Shown: one piece after another, positions 16,988 to 27,113 of the stretch
How the letters are laid out: each line of letters opens with the position of its first letter
Position numbering within the stretch: the stretch's first letter is position 1
Assembly: GCA_016200265.1 (NCBI GenBank)
Contig: JACQFE010000024.1
Span: forward strand, 1-52,170
Direction of reading: 5' to 3'
Length of the DNA: 52,170 nt
From: Planctomycetota bacterium
GTDB lineage: Bacteria; Planctomycetota; Phycisphaerae; UBA1845
Position numbers and translations under genes: made by a program
The notes under the pieces: generated by a model
Database searches by the model: none
Told to the model about the DNA's origin: nothing
Seen by the model: the letters and a program-made list of their open reading frames with translations, nothing else

Positions 16988-17905
16988 GGCTCGGAAGCGG
17001 TGCCACCGGGCGCTAACGCTTCCGGCTCTGATGGTGGAAATGGCCCACTCTACAACTACAACTTCGTGACGCCGTAGTCGAACGTGTGCGAGAGGGAATT
17101 CTCTCACCAGTATTCGTTCACGGCTCGATCTTCATTCATCCGCGCGAATCGATCGTTGGCACAAGTGTCAAGCTCGCGACTCGCAGGTCCGATCTTCGCT
17201 CTTCCATCTTTCCTTTTTGCAATTCAAGATTGGAATTGAATTGAGGGATCCTCAGTAAAAAGGCGTGCGGCACCCCGTAAAACAGTTGGCGCGGTCAAAG
17301 GGTGCCGCAGCGAGTGGAAGCTTTTTTAGATTTTTGCATCGAAGTGCCGGCCAAACCGCGTGCCAGCGCAACCAACCAGAGTATATCGGTCAAATGTTCG
17401 CAGTCAACAACCGTTCGCGTTTTTCGTCATTCGAGGTTGCAAGAAGGCCGACAAACTGCTGGAAATTTCCCCGAAATTGACCGTACCTTCGGCTTGGGCC
17501 ATCTTACTTATATGCGAGAAAACAAACAAGGAAATACCATCGCAACCCTCTTCTTTTTTGGGTCGGTCATTCGATGGCTGACGATAGAACCTAGATGAAC
17601 CGATAACTCAAAGACTCATTGACTGGCACTTCGAGTCAGCCGCCGACTTCTTGCGTTTGGCTCAACACGACCTTCCCCAAACCCGATTGGGTCCAAGCCG
17701 TTTGCCATCAAGCAATGACAACCAAAACGAGTCCATTCGAATGCGAGGCCAACGCTGGCAAAGTCGCTCGGCCTGGACGAATTCGAAATCTAGACGCCTG
17801 GTCCTTGGCTGATTCATACTTGATTTCAAACAGCTTGAGAAAGCCGGGACGGAGGCCGACATTATCGGGCCTCCGATACCAAAACCAGATATTCGAACTT
17901 TGAAG

Positions 17906-20900
17906 TTACTCAGAACGCAATGAAGCAATCAATGACCCCCGAAGGGAGCTTGTTACGGAAAGGAAGGCGGTGAGGAGTCCCAGGCCTATCGTCCCCGCGA
18001 TGGCAACCCCGACCCTCACCCAGGGGAACGACGTTCGGAATTCAATCAGATGAGGTGCCACAGCCACGAACGCAGCCAAACTCCCGACCGATAGTCCGAT
18101 TAGCAGAAGCACGATGTTTTCGGCGAGCACGAACTCGACGAGCACATGCCTCGAAAAGCCAAGAGTCTGCATCAGCGCCAATTCCGTACGACGCTCAACG
18201 ATGTTCCGAAGCATGACGGCTGAAAGCCCCGCCGCTCCTAAGATCAGGGCGATGCCGCCCAGCGTCTGAAACGTGGAAAGATAAGCGTTTTGAACGGCCA
18301 TGTAGCGATTCAGGCGGTCCCGCGATTGAACGGCGTCGAACCCATAAGCCGAAAGGCGTTTTTCAAGCCCTGAATCGATCGCGGACGCACTCAGTGCCGG
18401 GCATTCAATCAGAAAAAATGAATAACCGGAAATTGAAGGGAATACGCGTTTGAAATGCGCTTCGGAAATGAAAACTTCGTCTTGAACGGCACTTTCCTTC
18501 AAGAGGGCCACAAATCGAAGCTTTAGTGGTCGGCCGTTTTCGTCGGTCAATTCCAAATCCTGGGCCAATCCAAGGTGCATCTGCCATTGGACGGCCGCTT
18601 CGTCGCCAATCGCCGGAATCGCCCCATCGGGGAACACTCGATTCAACAAGAGCCAGGGGTTCTTCATTTCGGCTTCGGTGGCTTCGATAGAGCTTGAAAA
18701 TTTGAAACCGCCGCGAGCGATCATGGCTTCAGTCGTGCCCAGGATTCGAGGCTTGCGGGGCTGGTACAAATTCAGGCAACTGGATTGATCGCCGGGGCGA
18801 AGTCGAAATGGCACGAAGGTCAGGTCGCCGTCATTTCCCAATGCATTGATTCCGAGATCTTCGCGGGCGCGGGCATTGTTCAAGTCCACGAGGATCGGGA
18901 CGGTGGACTCGGCAATCAGATTGAACCCGCCTGTTCCCGAATTCTTCGAGTCCGCCTCCTCGTTTGCGTCGGATCGAATCGATTCCAACGAGACGATCAG
19001 AAACGTCGCGGAAGCGAACAGACACACCGTCAACAGGCTCCGCCCACGATGTCGAACCGCGTTGCGGGCAGCCAGTTTCATCAAGGAGCCGAAGCCTGGT
19101 CGGTATACCACCCCCCCCGGCGACCCTGACAACCACCTCGCGGCGATGGCGGCGCCTCCGATGAGGAGTAGCCCTGCCGCAATGAAAAATGAGACAACCT
19201 GCGACAGTTTCCCGGACCACCAATAGAAAATGACGCCGAATGCGCCAAGAAAACAAGCCGTTGCAATCACGGTCGCGATCTTCCTCGCTAATTTCGCATT
19301 GCCCAGAGACTCGCCCGAATGCCTGCCGGCCAGCAAGGCCCTCGGTGACAGTTTTGTCAGTCCGCGGATTGACCAGGCGATTGAAAATACCGCGATCAAA
19401 AGATTTCCAATCAATCCTTCCGCGTAGGTCAGAAATGAGCCGTGGAGTTCAAGAAACGAATTGTTCAATCCGGCTGACCACCAGGTTCGCAGCCCGCTAA
19501 GCATCAGCCATGCGTAACTACCTGCCAAAACAGAACCGAATATGCCGCCAATGAGAGCGATCAAGGCGCCTTCCCGGATCAAGCCAACCCCGATGGTTCG
19601 GGGGCGGTACCCGGTGGCGAGCAGGACCCCAACTTCTCCACTCCGTTGCTCGATTCCCAATCGAAAGAGAAGCGCCACGAGCATGGCCGCAACCAAAATT
19701 AGAAAAAAACTGAAGCTGACGAATAACATTCCGAAATCCGTCGCTCCTTCGGAGGCTGAGACGGCTTGTTGACGGATGGACTGAAAGACCAGGCCGAATT
19801 CTTCGGGCTTGAGGAAGGTGAGGATTGCGGCTTCGAATCTCGCCCCATTGTCGGCGTGATTCGTATCAGGTGATCCTGTAGTCGCAGGCGGTCGAATGCG
19901 GATGGACGTGAATCGGCCAAAGCGCTCGGCTTGATGCGCCCAGAGTTTCTCGCCATCGGCAAGGCATACAAACGCCTTTGGTGCGGTATGAAATTGTTTC
20001 CAATAGTCCTCATCCGCCGGACGAATCCTGGTCAGGTCGATCGGGAATGGCGGGTTCCAGTCGGAAAGCGACTTTGCGTCGGTGATCCCGTGATATTGTG
20101 GAACGAAACCGGGATCGGATACCGTGGCCGACATGGGAAGAACCGCACGCAGGGCGAATTCCGCATGCTCGGTGTCGAGCCGACCGAAATCGCCGGAGAC
20201 ATAATACGTTAGCCGGATCTGGTCTCCGGGCTTTGCGCCGATCTGATCCACGGTCCATTGATTGAGTGCGATTTCATTCGAGCCAAGAGTTTCTAAAACA
20301 ATTCTGTTTGTTTTGAATATCGAGGAAAGCTCGCTGCTTTGCGGGTCGATAGCGACCGACGTCGAGTATGGAACCGACCGCCCCACTCCTGGCGCCGCCT
20401 CGCCCTCAGCGGATGCTCGTTCAATTGAATTGGCCAAATACGCGATGACCGGCGCTGCATTCCATTTCAAGTTCGCGGCCGCTGCGAATGCGGCTTTTTC
20501 CGCGGCAGGAGCGATGAGCATACGCTCCGACTCCAGCGAGATGTAGTCGCGATCATCGGCTCGCACGGTAAGACCGTAATCCGCGAGACCGGCGTTGCGC
20601 CGAATTTCCGATGCAAGGCTGGAAATGCCATCAGACGTAGAGAGGAGTGCGTTCACTTTTCCGATGCGGCGCAGAGTGTGCTGCAAATCGGCGAGCGGAA
20701 CGAAGGCATTGAACGGCTGTGCCTGACGCGGATTCAGATCAAACGCGCCGAGATCGCGTGCGGGAATGATTCCGGCGACTTCGATTCGCATTGACGCGGT
20801 CGTCTCGTCGCGCCGACCGAGAAGCGTTTCGAGCGAAGCGTCACTTGGCTTGGCCATGTGGATCAGGACGGATTCGCCAGGCTTGACGCCGAGTTCATCC

Positions 20901-21319
20901 GCGAGGGGTTGGTTGAGGACGACGCCTTTTGTCAGATCGTTAGGCAACGGCAATCTTGTGGCGGCCAATTTCCAGAAGCGATCATCGACGCCGAATACAT
21001 TCACGCGGTTGACGCGCGAACTTTCGTCGCCTCTGGTGACGGCGGCGCTGACGAGGATGAGCGGGCACATCGGCGCTGAGGCCGGTTCTTTGCGATCCGC
21101 GGAGGCGATGGACTCGCGAAAGAATTGCGGCGCGACCAGCGCGGAATTCACCCGGCCCAGGCGACCGAGAATCATCTGCCTGAGGCTTTCTCGCATCGAG
21201 TCGCCCACGAGGAGCGAGCCGGTGAGAACGGCCGTTCCGACGGCGGCGCCCAACATCACGCCCAGATTGGTTCGCCAGAAAAACAGGAGAGACCGAAGTT
21301 GTAATCTAAAGATCGTCAT
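17906..21319 (-). CDS. FtsX/MacB-family ABC transporter permease
   Basis: 1137 residues, the membrane part of a MacB/LolCE-type ABC system that moves lipids, lipoproteins or lipid-linked products across the envelope by mechanotransmission. An N-terminal helix (LGVMLGAAVGTAVLTGSLLVG) is followed by a large periplasmic MacB-PCD-like domain. The first FtsX core begins about residue 535 (FFLILVAAMLVALLFRLGIE, QRSGEVGVLLATGYRPRTIG). A second periplasmic domain and a second FtsX core at the C-terminus (ALILGAAGLSAVMLRNIVER, RTELALMQTLGFSRHVLVEF) complete the duplicated layout. It begins 12 bp after the ATPase gene and is surely co-transcribed. The partly decayed glycosyltransferase and ligase genes alongside suggest a glycolipid or acyl-conjugate export role, which is inference. 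Confidence 0.93.
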   Translation of the reverse strand: MTIFRLQLRSLLFFWRTNLGVMLGAAVGTAVLTGSLLVGDSMRESLRQMILGRLGRVNSALVAPQFFRESIASADRKEPASAPMCPLILVSAAVTRGDESSRVNRVNVFGVDDRFWKLAATRLPLPNDLTKGVVLNQPLADELGVKPGESVLIHMAKPSDASLETLLGRRDETTASMRIEVAGIIPARDLGAFDLNPRQAQPFNAFVPLADLQHTLRRIGKVNALLSTSDGISSLASEIRRNAGLADYGLTVRADDRDYISLESERMLIAPAAEKAAFAAAANLKWNAAPVIAYLANSIERASAEGEAAPGVGRSVPYSTSVAIDPQSSELSSIFKTNRIVLETLGSNEIALNQWTVDQIGAKPGDQIRLTYYVSGDFGRLDTEHAEFALRAVLPMSATVSDPGFVPQYHGITDAKSLSDWNPPFPIDLTRIRPADEDYWKQFHTAPKAFVCLADGEKLWAHQAERFGRFTSIRIRPPATTGSPDTNHADNGARFEAAILTFLKPEEFGLVFQSIRQQAVSASEGATDFGMLFVSFSFFLILVAAMLVALLFRLGIEQRSGEVGVLLATGYRPRTIGVGLIREGALIALIGGIFGSVLAGSYAWLMLSGLRTWWSAGLNNSFLELHGSFLTYAEGLIGNLLIAVFSIAWSIRGLTKLSPRALLAGRHSGESLGNAKLARKIATVIATACFLGAFGVIFYWWSGKLSQVVSFFIAAGLLLIGGAAIAARWLSGSPGGVVYRPGFGSLMKLAARNAVRHRGRSLLTVCLFASATFLIVSLESIRSDANEEADSKNSGTGGFNLIAESTVPILVDLNNARAREDLGINALGNDGDLTFVPFRLRPGDQSSCLNLYQPRKPRILGTTEAMIARGGFKFSSSIEATEAEMKNPWLLLNRVFPDGAIPAIGDEAAVQWQMHLGLAQDLELTDENGRPLKLRFVALLKESAVQDEVFISEAHFKRVFPSISGYSFFLIECPALSASAIDSGLEKRLSAYGFDAVQSRDRLNRYMAVQNAYLSTFQTLGGIALILGAAGLSAVMLRNIVERRTELALMQTLGFSRHVLVEFVLAENIVLLLIGLSVGSLAAFVAVAPHLIEFRTSFPWVRVGVAIAGTIGLGLLTAFLSVTSSLRGSLIASLRSE

Positions 21320-21331
21320 GCGAAGAAGAGG

Positions 21332-22066
21332 CTAGAATTGTTCGAGCCGGCCATCGACCAGTCTCCAGCGCTCCGACATGCGCTCCGCGAGAGATTCGCT
21401 ATGCGTTGCGACGACGAGAACAGTTTGGAATTCCTTGTGAACGTCGAGAAGCAGCGATGCGATTTCGTCAGCGATTTTCCAGTCCAAACTCCCTGTCGGT
21501 TCATCCGCCAACAATAAATCCGGGGTATTGATTAACGCACGCGCAAGTGCAACACGCTGTCGCTCTCCGCCGGAAAGTTCACCGGGTCGGTGATTGGCGC
21601 GATCTCGAAGGCCCACGCGGTCGAGCAATTTTGTCGCGTGTGCGAGATTGTCTTGATTCCTATTTTCAAATCCCGCCAGCGATGGAATCAGGACATTTTC
21701 AAGGGCCGTACACTGCGGAAGAAGGTGCGCCTCCTGAAATACGAATCCGATCCGTTGATTGCGGAACCGCGACAATTCGCGCTGCGGCAACCCAAATGGA
21801 TTGATTCCGTGGATCGACAATTCGCCCGAAGAAGGCGGCTCCAGCGTGCCAAGGATATTCAAGAGCGTGCTTTTCCCCGAGCCCGAAGGACCCATGATCG
21901 CAACGGAATCGCCGGCCGAAACAGCGAGGTCTACATTTTTGAGAATCGGGATCGTGCCGGACTTTGCGACAAAATGCTTTGAGATCGCACGGGCTTCGAG
22001 CCCGGTTTGAGCACTGATCGAATTCCATGCGACTTTGGTGTCGTTATTCATTTGCGCGAGGTCCAT
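21332..22066 (-). CDS. ABC transporter ATP-binding protein (LolD/MacB type)
   Basis: 244 residues with all ATPase motifs: Walker [10 protein letters not shown] (59-67), Q-loop [10 protein letters not shown], signature [15 protein letters not shown] and Walker [13 protein letters not shown], followed by the H-loop VVATHS. The sequence is of the LolD/MacB/FtsE class that partners FtsX-like permeases, and the permease gene follows immediately. ATG 22066 is used; ATG 22051, five codons later, is equally possible. It lies 30 bp downstream of the glycosyltransferase pseudogene on the same strand. Confidence 0.96.
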   Translation of the reverse strand: MDLAQMNNDTKVAWNSISAQTGLEARAISKHFVAKSGTIPILKNVDLAVSAGDSVAIMGPSGSGKSTLLNILGTLEPPSSGELSIHGINPFGLPQRELSRFRNQRIGFVFQEAHLLPQCTALENVLIPSLAGFENRNQDNLAHATKLLDRVGLRDRANHRPGELSGGERQRVALARALINTPDLLLADEPTGSLDWKIADEIASLLLDVHKEFQTVLVVATHSESLAERMSERWRLVDGRLEQF

Positions 22067-22096
22067 TGTTTGGATCGGTGCTTGGCAAAATGATTC

Positions 22097-23324
22097 CTAA
22101 ACTGCTGATTTTGACGCAGCGTCTTGCGCGGAAAAGTCTGCCACGAATCGTTCGAACAGTTCCCAGGAACGGGTGGCCATTTGCACGTCAGTAAAGTTGG
22201 CCGCCACATATTTCCGACCGTTCGCACCAAGCTTAAGGCGCAAATCCTTGTCATCGCGAAGTCCGCTCAAAGCATCCGCCAATGCGCCGGAAGTTCGAGG
22301 ATCATACAACAAACCTCCGCCGGTCGCTTCGATCAGTTCGGGAAAGGTCGATTTTCTGCTCGCGCGTCACTTCGCCGAGATATCGAAACGATTTTTCAAG
22401 GCCATTCCTTTCGACCTTTTTCTGGATTGCTTTTAGATACGCTCGATCGCTCTTAGCCAAATATCCGGCGGCAATGACGCGAATCGGTTTGTCGGCGCGG
22501 TGCAAGTCGATCATCGCGTCACACAAATTCGCCAGCCCTTTTTCAGGAGAGATTCGCGCTAGATATCCGACAGTGAATTCACTCGTCGATGACTCATTCG
22601 CTCCGCCGCTTGTTTTCGCGCGCATCCCGGCGTCACCGCCAAAATCCCCCACGCGAATACCCATCGGCACGACATGAATTCGCTCACGGGGCAAGGAAAA
22701 GTGTCGAGCTGCATGGTCAGCAAAATAATTGGTGACGGAAATGAATGCATCCACATGATTCGCGCATTGGCGGATCAGCTCGAATGCCTGTGCGCGATAG
22801 GGCTCCGAAAGCTGATCCAGAAAGATGTCCTCGCCACTGAGCGTGCAAACAACCGGCACACCCAACTCACGTTTCAAGGATCCGGCCGCTCCGAGGAGCA
22901 TGAGATTGGGAAGACTGATGAGATTCGGACCGATCTCGCGAAGAGTCGCGATGAGACGGTCAATCTCTCGTCTTTGCGCCCCCTCAGGGCCGGCAAGTAT
23001 CGAGACCGTCAACTTCCCCAGCGAATTGGCCCGAACATTCGAGGAGAATCGCATCACATGGCGCAGGAGGGCCGGCGCGTCGAGCATTCGGGCGATCCAT
23101 TCAGGCAATCGCCGAATGCCGATCTGCTCGAGGTATACGTTGATTCCGCCAAACCGCACCTCACGGAGGCTCGCATTTTCTTCGTCGGTGCGGATGGGCG
23201 TGTAGAGAGGCAAGAGGACGATATCGCGGCCCATGGACCGAAGCGTCACGGCGAGGCGGTTGTCGCGCATGCAACTTCCGCAGATCATCCCGCCTGCACC
23301 AGCGGCCAGCGATACAACTCTCAT
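22097..23324 (-). pseudogene. GT4-family glycosyltransferase broken by an internal deletion
   Basis: The frame from ATG 23324 (aggag five bases upstream) begins MRVVSLAAGAGGMICGSCMR, the usual start of this GT4 group. It runs through FTVGYLARISPEKGL, the nucleotide-sugar part of the fold, to GEVTREQKID. It then falls into a wrong frame and stops at 22302. The C-terminal part continues in another frame as FPELIEATGGGLLYDPRTSG and ends at 22097. At the join near 22341-22347 roughly 39 codons that GT4 enzymes normally have are missing, including the EX7E motif that holds the donor sugar, and the frame changes. This is a loss of 3n-1 bases, not one miscalled base. The gene heads the ABC/FtsX operon. 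A truncated N-domain product could still be made. Confidence 0.85.
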
Positions 23325-23534
23325 GCCCACTCCTAAAAAAGCGATTCGCCTCGAATGATCCCAAACCCTAGCGACTATGTGCATGATCACAAGCCGCACC
23401 ATAGACGTTGGAAATACAAATTATTACAGATCGATGTCGCTTACATTTCATTGTTCCCCATCGGAGTGGCGTGCGAATCTTGCATCCCGGTAGATTCGGG
23501 CTAATGATGCAGTCGTCAGACTATCTGGAATGCA

Positions 23535-24846
23535 ATGCGCGTGAATGCGGGAAATCTATCCAAAGAAGAACGGCTGGGTATCGACGAACTGGCCGACCTG
23601 CAACAACAAAAGCTCCGCGACATGCTGGCGGAAGTCTTTCGTTCAAACACATTTTATCAAAAAAGATTCTCAGAAGCGGGCGCAACCTCCCAATTGTCCC
23701 CAAGCGACCTCCCATTCACTCACCGGGCGGATTTCGAACAGGATCAACAAGCCAATCCACCGTACGGGACCAACTTGACGTATTCCGCAGCTCGCTACCG
23801 GCGCGTGCATCAGACGTCAGGAAGTTTAGGCACTCCACTGCGATGGCTGGACACTGCCGAAAGCTGGGCGTGGTTTAAGTCATGCTGGCAGACCATCTTT
23901 CGCGCGGCCGGAGTGGGCGCGGCCGACGGAGTGCTGTTCCCCTTCTCATTCGGTCCATTCTTTGGCTTCTGGGGAGCATTCGAAACCGCGGCCGACCTCG
24001 GATGCTTCGTACTGCCCTGTGGCGGCATGACGACGCTGGCGCGGCTGCAATACATTCGCGATCACGGCGCGACAGTAGTCTGTTGCACGCCGACCTATGC
24101 ACTGCGAATGGCAGAAGTAGCGGTCGAGAATGGCATTGAGTTAGAATGGCATTGAGTTAGCGAATTCCAGCGTCCGTTCGTTCATCGTCGCGGGTGAACC
24201 CGGCGGGAGTATCCCATCCATGCGCCGTCAGATTGAAGCGAAATGGGGCGCTCGCGTTTTTGACCATGCCGGCATGACGGAGATGGGGGCATACGGGTTT
24301 GAATGTCTCGAGGCGTCTGGCGGTTTTCATATCAACGAAGCGGAGTTCATCGCCGAAGTCCTGGCACCCGATTCCGATCGAGCGTGTTCGGAAAACGAGA
24401 TCGGCGAGCTCGTGCTGACGAATCTGGGTCGCTGGGGAAGCCCGGCCATTCGATACCGCACCGGCGATCAGGTTCGCTTGGTACGCGGGCGTTGCGCTTG
24501 CGGACGGTGGTTCGCGCGTGCGGAAGGCGGTATTCTTGGGCGGATCGACGACATGCTCCTGGTTCGCGGCAACAACGTGTATCCCTCCGCGATCGAAAGC
24601 GTGTTGCGGGAATTCGCCGAGATTGTCGAATTCCGGATGTCCATGGTGAAAATTGCCGGAATGGATGAACTTCAATTGGAAATCGAGCCCACCGCGGGGG
24701 CAACTTCGAACGATCTTTGCGGTCGCGTGACGGAGGCAATTCGGAATCGGTTTCACTTTCGGCCAGTCGTTCAATTGGTGGGGCCGGGCAGCCTACCCAG
24801 ATTTGAGATGAAGGCGCGAAGAGTCATTAAGCAAGTGAGGAGTTGA
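23535..24846 (+). pseudogene. Phenylacetate-CoA ligase-like AMP-forming enzyme split by a 16-bp duplication
   Basis: The first frame (23535-24155) carries the PaaK-type N-terminal half: LAEVFRSNTFYQKRFSEAG, then the P-loop-like HQTSGSLGTPLRW and the CTPTYALRMAE region. The second frame (to 24846) carries FDHAGMTEMG, YRTGDQVRLV, GRIDDMLLVRGNNVYPSAIE and the C-terminal mini-domain with LPRFEMKARRVIKQ. The two halves are in different frames only because aatggcattgagttag occurs twice (24129-24160). Removing one copy restores ENGIELANSSVRSFIVAGEP without a gap. The intact enzyme would adenylate a carboxylic acid and load it on CoA or a carrier. It is divergent from the GT4 pseudogene and is directly followed by the first PQQ gene. 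Confidence 0.9.
24129..24160 (+). repeat. Perfect 16-bp tandem duplication causing a frameshift
   Basis: aatggcattgagttag at 24129-24144 is repeated exactly at 24145-24160. Sixteen is not a multiple of three, so the second copy shifts the frame and produces a TGA at 24153-24155. Such short duplications arise by slippage and can revert by loss of one copy. Confidence 0.95.
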
Positions 24847-24848
24847 TC

Positions 24849-27113
24849 GTGGAACAACATCGAACACGAGGTCGTGCTTTTTCCGCGTTGGCGGTTGCGG
24901 TTTTGTGCGCCGGTGCGGAGGCTGGCAATTGGACGCATTGGCGCGGGCCGGAAGAAAATGGGAATACGCGAGAAAAGGCTCCCGTGCTCAAATGGTCGCT
25001 CGACGGCGAAAATTTGATTTGGAAAACACCGCTCGAAGGTCGCACGACGCCCATTGTCATGAACGGGCGATTGTATGCAATCGTTCCGGGCGGTGACATC
25101 ACAAAGAAGATCACGCTCCATGAACGGGTTGTCTGTCTCGACGCGGCGGATGGAAAAATTCTTTGGGAAAAACCGTTCAGCGTGTTCGACACGGACGTCG
25201 TCGAGCAGCGTCTCGGTTGGACCGCGATGGCCGGTGATTTGGAGACCGGGTATGTCTATGGTCATCTCACCGGCGGCGAGTTCGTCTGCCTCGACGGTCG
25301 CGATGGAAAGTTGATCTGGAAGAAATCCCTCACTGAGGAATTTGGCCGGATCACCGGATACGGCGGCCGAATGCACACGCCGATTGTTGACGAGGAAAAG
25401 GTCATCATCAGTTTCATGAACTCCAGTTGGGGGGACCACGGAAAGCCATTGCACCGCTATGCGGCCTTCGATAAAAAGGATGGCAAACTCATTTGGTGGA
25501 GTGCCCCGGGCGAGCAGCCTTATGACACGACCTATGCCACACCTGTCGTGACTGTCATTGACGGCAAGCGACTTCTGGTCGCTCCCAATGGTGACGGGAA
25601 CATCTATGCGATGCTGGCTCGGACCGGGCAAAAAGTCTGGACGTTCAAGATGAGCAAGCGCGGGCTGAACACGGGCCCCGTGGTCGATGGAAAATATGTC
25701 TATGTCACAAACGGCGAAGAGAACATTGATACGACGGAAATGGGACGAGTCGTCTGCATCGATGCGTCGCTCACGGGGGACATCACGAAAACCGGGGAGA
25801 TCTGGCGGGCTGAAGGCATCAAGGCCGGATTCTCCTCCCCCGCTCTGGCGAACGGAAAACTTTACGTTGTCGACAACAGCGCTAACCTTCATTCCATCGA
25901 CGCGAAAACAGGTAAAATCAATTGGGTGTACAGCCTTGGCCGGGTCGGCAAGGGATCGCCGACCGTGACCGCTGACGGAATTATCTACGTCGGCGAGCAG
26001 AACGGCGTCTTTCATGTTCTCCGCGACGAAGGTGACAAATGCGTGTCTTTGGATGAAGAGCATTTCGCGCGGGCGGATAAGACGCTCGATGAAATTTACG
26101 GTTCACCCGTTGTTCTCGACGGTCGCGTGTACTTCATGACGCGCTACAACACGTATTGTCTTGGAGACAAGGGGAAGACGGCGGAGACTCCCTCGATCCC
26201 AACGCTGGCCGCAGAAACACCGGCCGCTGAAGCCAAGACTCTACTCGTGGTTCCCGGCGAAATCTGGTTGAAGCCTGGCGAAAGTCTCCAATTCACGGTC
26301 CAGGCTTTTGATGAAGGCGGACACCGCGCAAAACTGCCTGAACGTCCCAAGGGCGGATCGGAAAGCTGGACTTCGACGGGCGTCAAGGGCGTCATTGATG
26401 GCGAGGGTAAGCTGACCATCAACGCGGACCCGATGTTTTCTGCAGGAATCGTCACCCGTAAGATCGGCGATCTTTCGGCCACAGCCCGCGTGCGCGTCGC
26501 TCCGCCGGTTCCATTCAACGAGAACTTTGACGAGCTCGCTGCGGAGGCGCTTCCGGCCGGTTGGATTGGCATCGGCGGCGGCAAGACAAAGATCGCCGAG
26601 CGCGACGGAAGCAAGGTGATGGGAAAGGTGGCCTCCAAAGAGAAGCCATCTCCGCCGTTCATGCGGATTCGTGGCTACATGGGACCGCCGATCGCCGGCG
26701 GATATACAGTCGTCGCGGATATCCTGGGGACTCCGAAAGGCGAGCGTTTCAAGCCGGACATGGGCATCATCAACTCACGCTATTTCATGATGCTGATGGG
26801 CGATCAATCGCTTTGGATTGAATCATGGGCGCCGATGCCCCGCCTTCGATATGAAGTTCCCTTCACCTGGGAAACGAACAAATGGTATCGCGTGAAGTGC
26901 CGCATCGATGTCACCGAAAAGGAAGCTCGCATTCGTGGGAAGGTTTGGCCCCGTGAATCGCCGGAGCCGACGGAATGGACCGTGGACACCGTTGATCCGA
27001 ATCCGAATCGCGAAGGCAGCCCGGGCTTGTATGCATATTCCAACGGCACGACGGCCAAGAGTGATGGTCCCGAAGTTTTCTTTGACAATGTGCAGGTGCT
27101 TAAGAATGAATAA
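24849..27113 (+). CDS. Secreted PQQ-type beta-propeller protein with C-terminal jelly-roll-like domain
   Basis: 754 residues. A short signal peptide (AFSALAVAVLCAGAEA) precedes NWTHWRGPEENGNTRE, the typical opening of planctomycete 'PQQ-binding-like beta-propeller' proteins. Blade repeats such as VCLDAADGKILWEKPF, VCLDGRDGKLIWKKSL and HSIDAKTGKINWVYSL recur to about residue 440. A linker with an Ig-like strand set (LKPGESLQFTVQAFDEGGHR) follows, then a concanavalin-like domain (EALPAGWIGIGG, WYRVKCRIDV, PEVFFDNVQVLKN). Cofactor binding is not proven: many such proteins bind no PQQ. GTG 24849 is chosen: aggag at 24838-24842 is six bases upstream and overlaps the end of the ligase gene, so translation was probably coupled to it. 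Confidence 0.9.
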   Translation: MEQHRTRGRAFSALAVAVLCAGAEAGNWTHWRGPEENGNTREKAPVLKWSLDGENLIWKTPLEGRTTPIVMNGRLYAIVPGGDITKKITLHERVVCLDAADGKILWEKPFSVFDTDVVEQRLGWTAMAGDLETGYVYGHLTGGEFVCLDGRDGKLIWKKSLTEEFGRITGYGGRMHTPIVDEEKVIISFMNSSWGDHGKPLHRYAAFDKKDGKLIWWSAPGEQPYDTTYATPVVTVIDGKRLLVAPNGDGNIYAMLARTGQKVWTFKMSKRGLNTGPVVDGKYVYVTNGEENIDTTEMGRVVCIDASLTGDITKTGEIWRAEGIKAGFSSPALANGKLYVVDNSANLHSIDAKTGKINWVYSLGRVGKGSPTVTADGIIYVGEQNGVFHVLRDEGDKCVSLDEEHFARADKTLDEIYGSPVVLDGRVYFMTRYNTYCLGDKGKTAETPSIPTLAAETPAAEAKTLLVVPGEIWLKPGESLQFTVQAFDEGGHRAKLPERPKGGSESWTSTGVKGVIDGEGKLTINADPMFSAGIVTRKIGDLSATARVRVAPPVPFNENFDELAAEALPAGWIGIGGGKTKIAERDGSKVMGKVASKEKPSPPFMRIRGYMGPPIAGGYTVVADILGTPKGERFKPDMGIINSRYFMMLMGDQSLWIESWAPMPRLRYEVPFTWETNKWYRVKCRIDVTEKEARIRGKVWPRESPEPTEWTVDTVDPNPNREGSPGLYAYSNGTTAKSDGPEVFFDNVQVLKNE

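Larger units (their letters stand above)
16894..17905. other. 1 kb gene-free region with repeat fragments
   Basis: It lies between the convergent BNR gene and the FtsX permease gene. The first 170 bp hold two diverged copies of a gatggtgg...ggcccact.tacaa motif (near 16902 and 17032) and a hairpin at 16972-16987. The rest has no recognisable gene. The ORFs at 17265-17598 and 17619-17903 show no family features, ribosome sites or signal sequences and are not called. Confidence 0.55.

Noticed and set aside
17265..17903. Several ORFs of 60-98 codons in the 1 kb gap
   Set aside because: No ribosome sites, no hydrophobic or family pattern, overlapping in several frames.
22302..23402. A complete, shorter GT4 enzyme ending at 22302
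   Set aside because: The last 12 codons are out of frame with the family, and the true C-terminal part follows in another frame.
23535..24155. Two separate genes for the ligase halves
   Set aside because: Each half lacks essential parts of the fold, and the frames rejoin exactly when one 16-bp copy is removed.
24129..24160. Programmed ribosomal frameshifting at the ligase break
   Set aside because: No slippery heptamer or stimulatory structure; the duplication alone explains the shift.
24771..26063. 430-codon minus-strand ORF opposite the first PQQ gene
   Set aside because: Shadow frame; the plus strand shows repeated propeller blades and a signal peptide.
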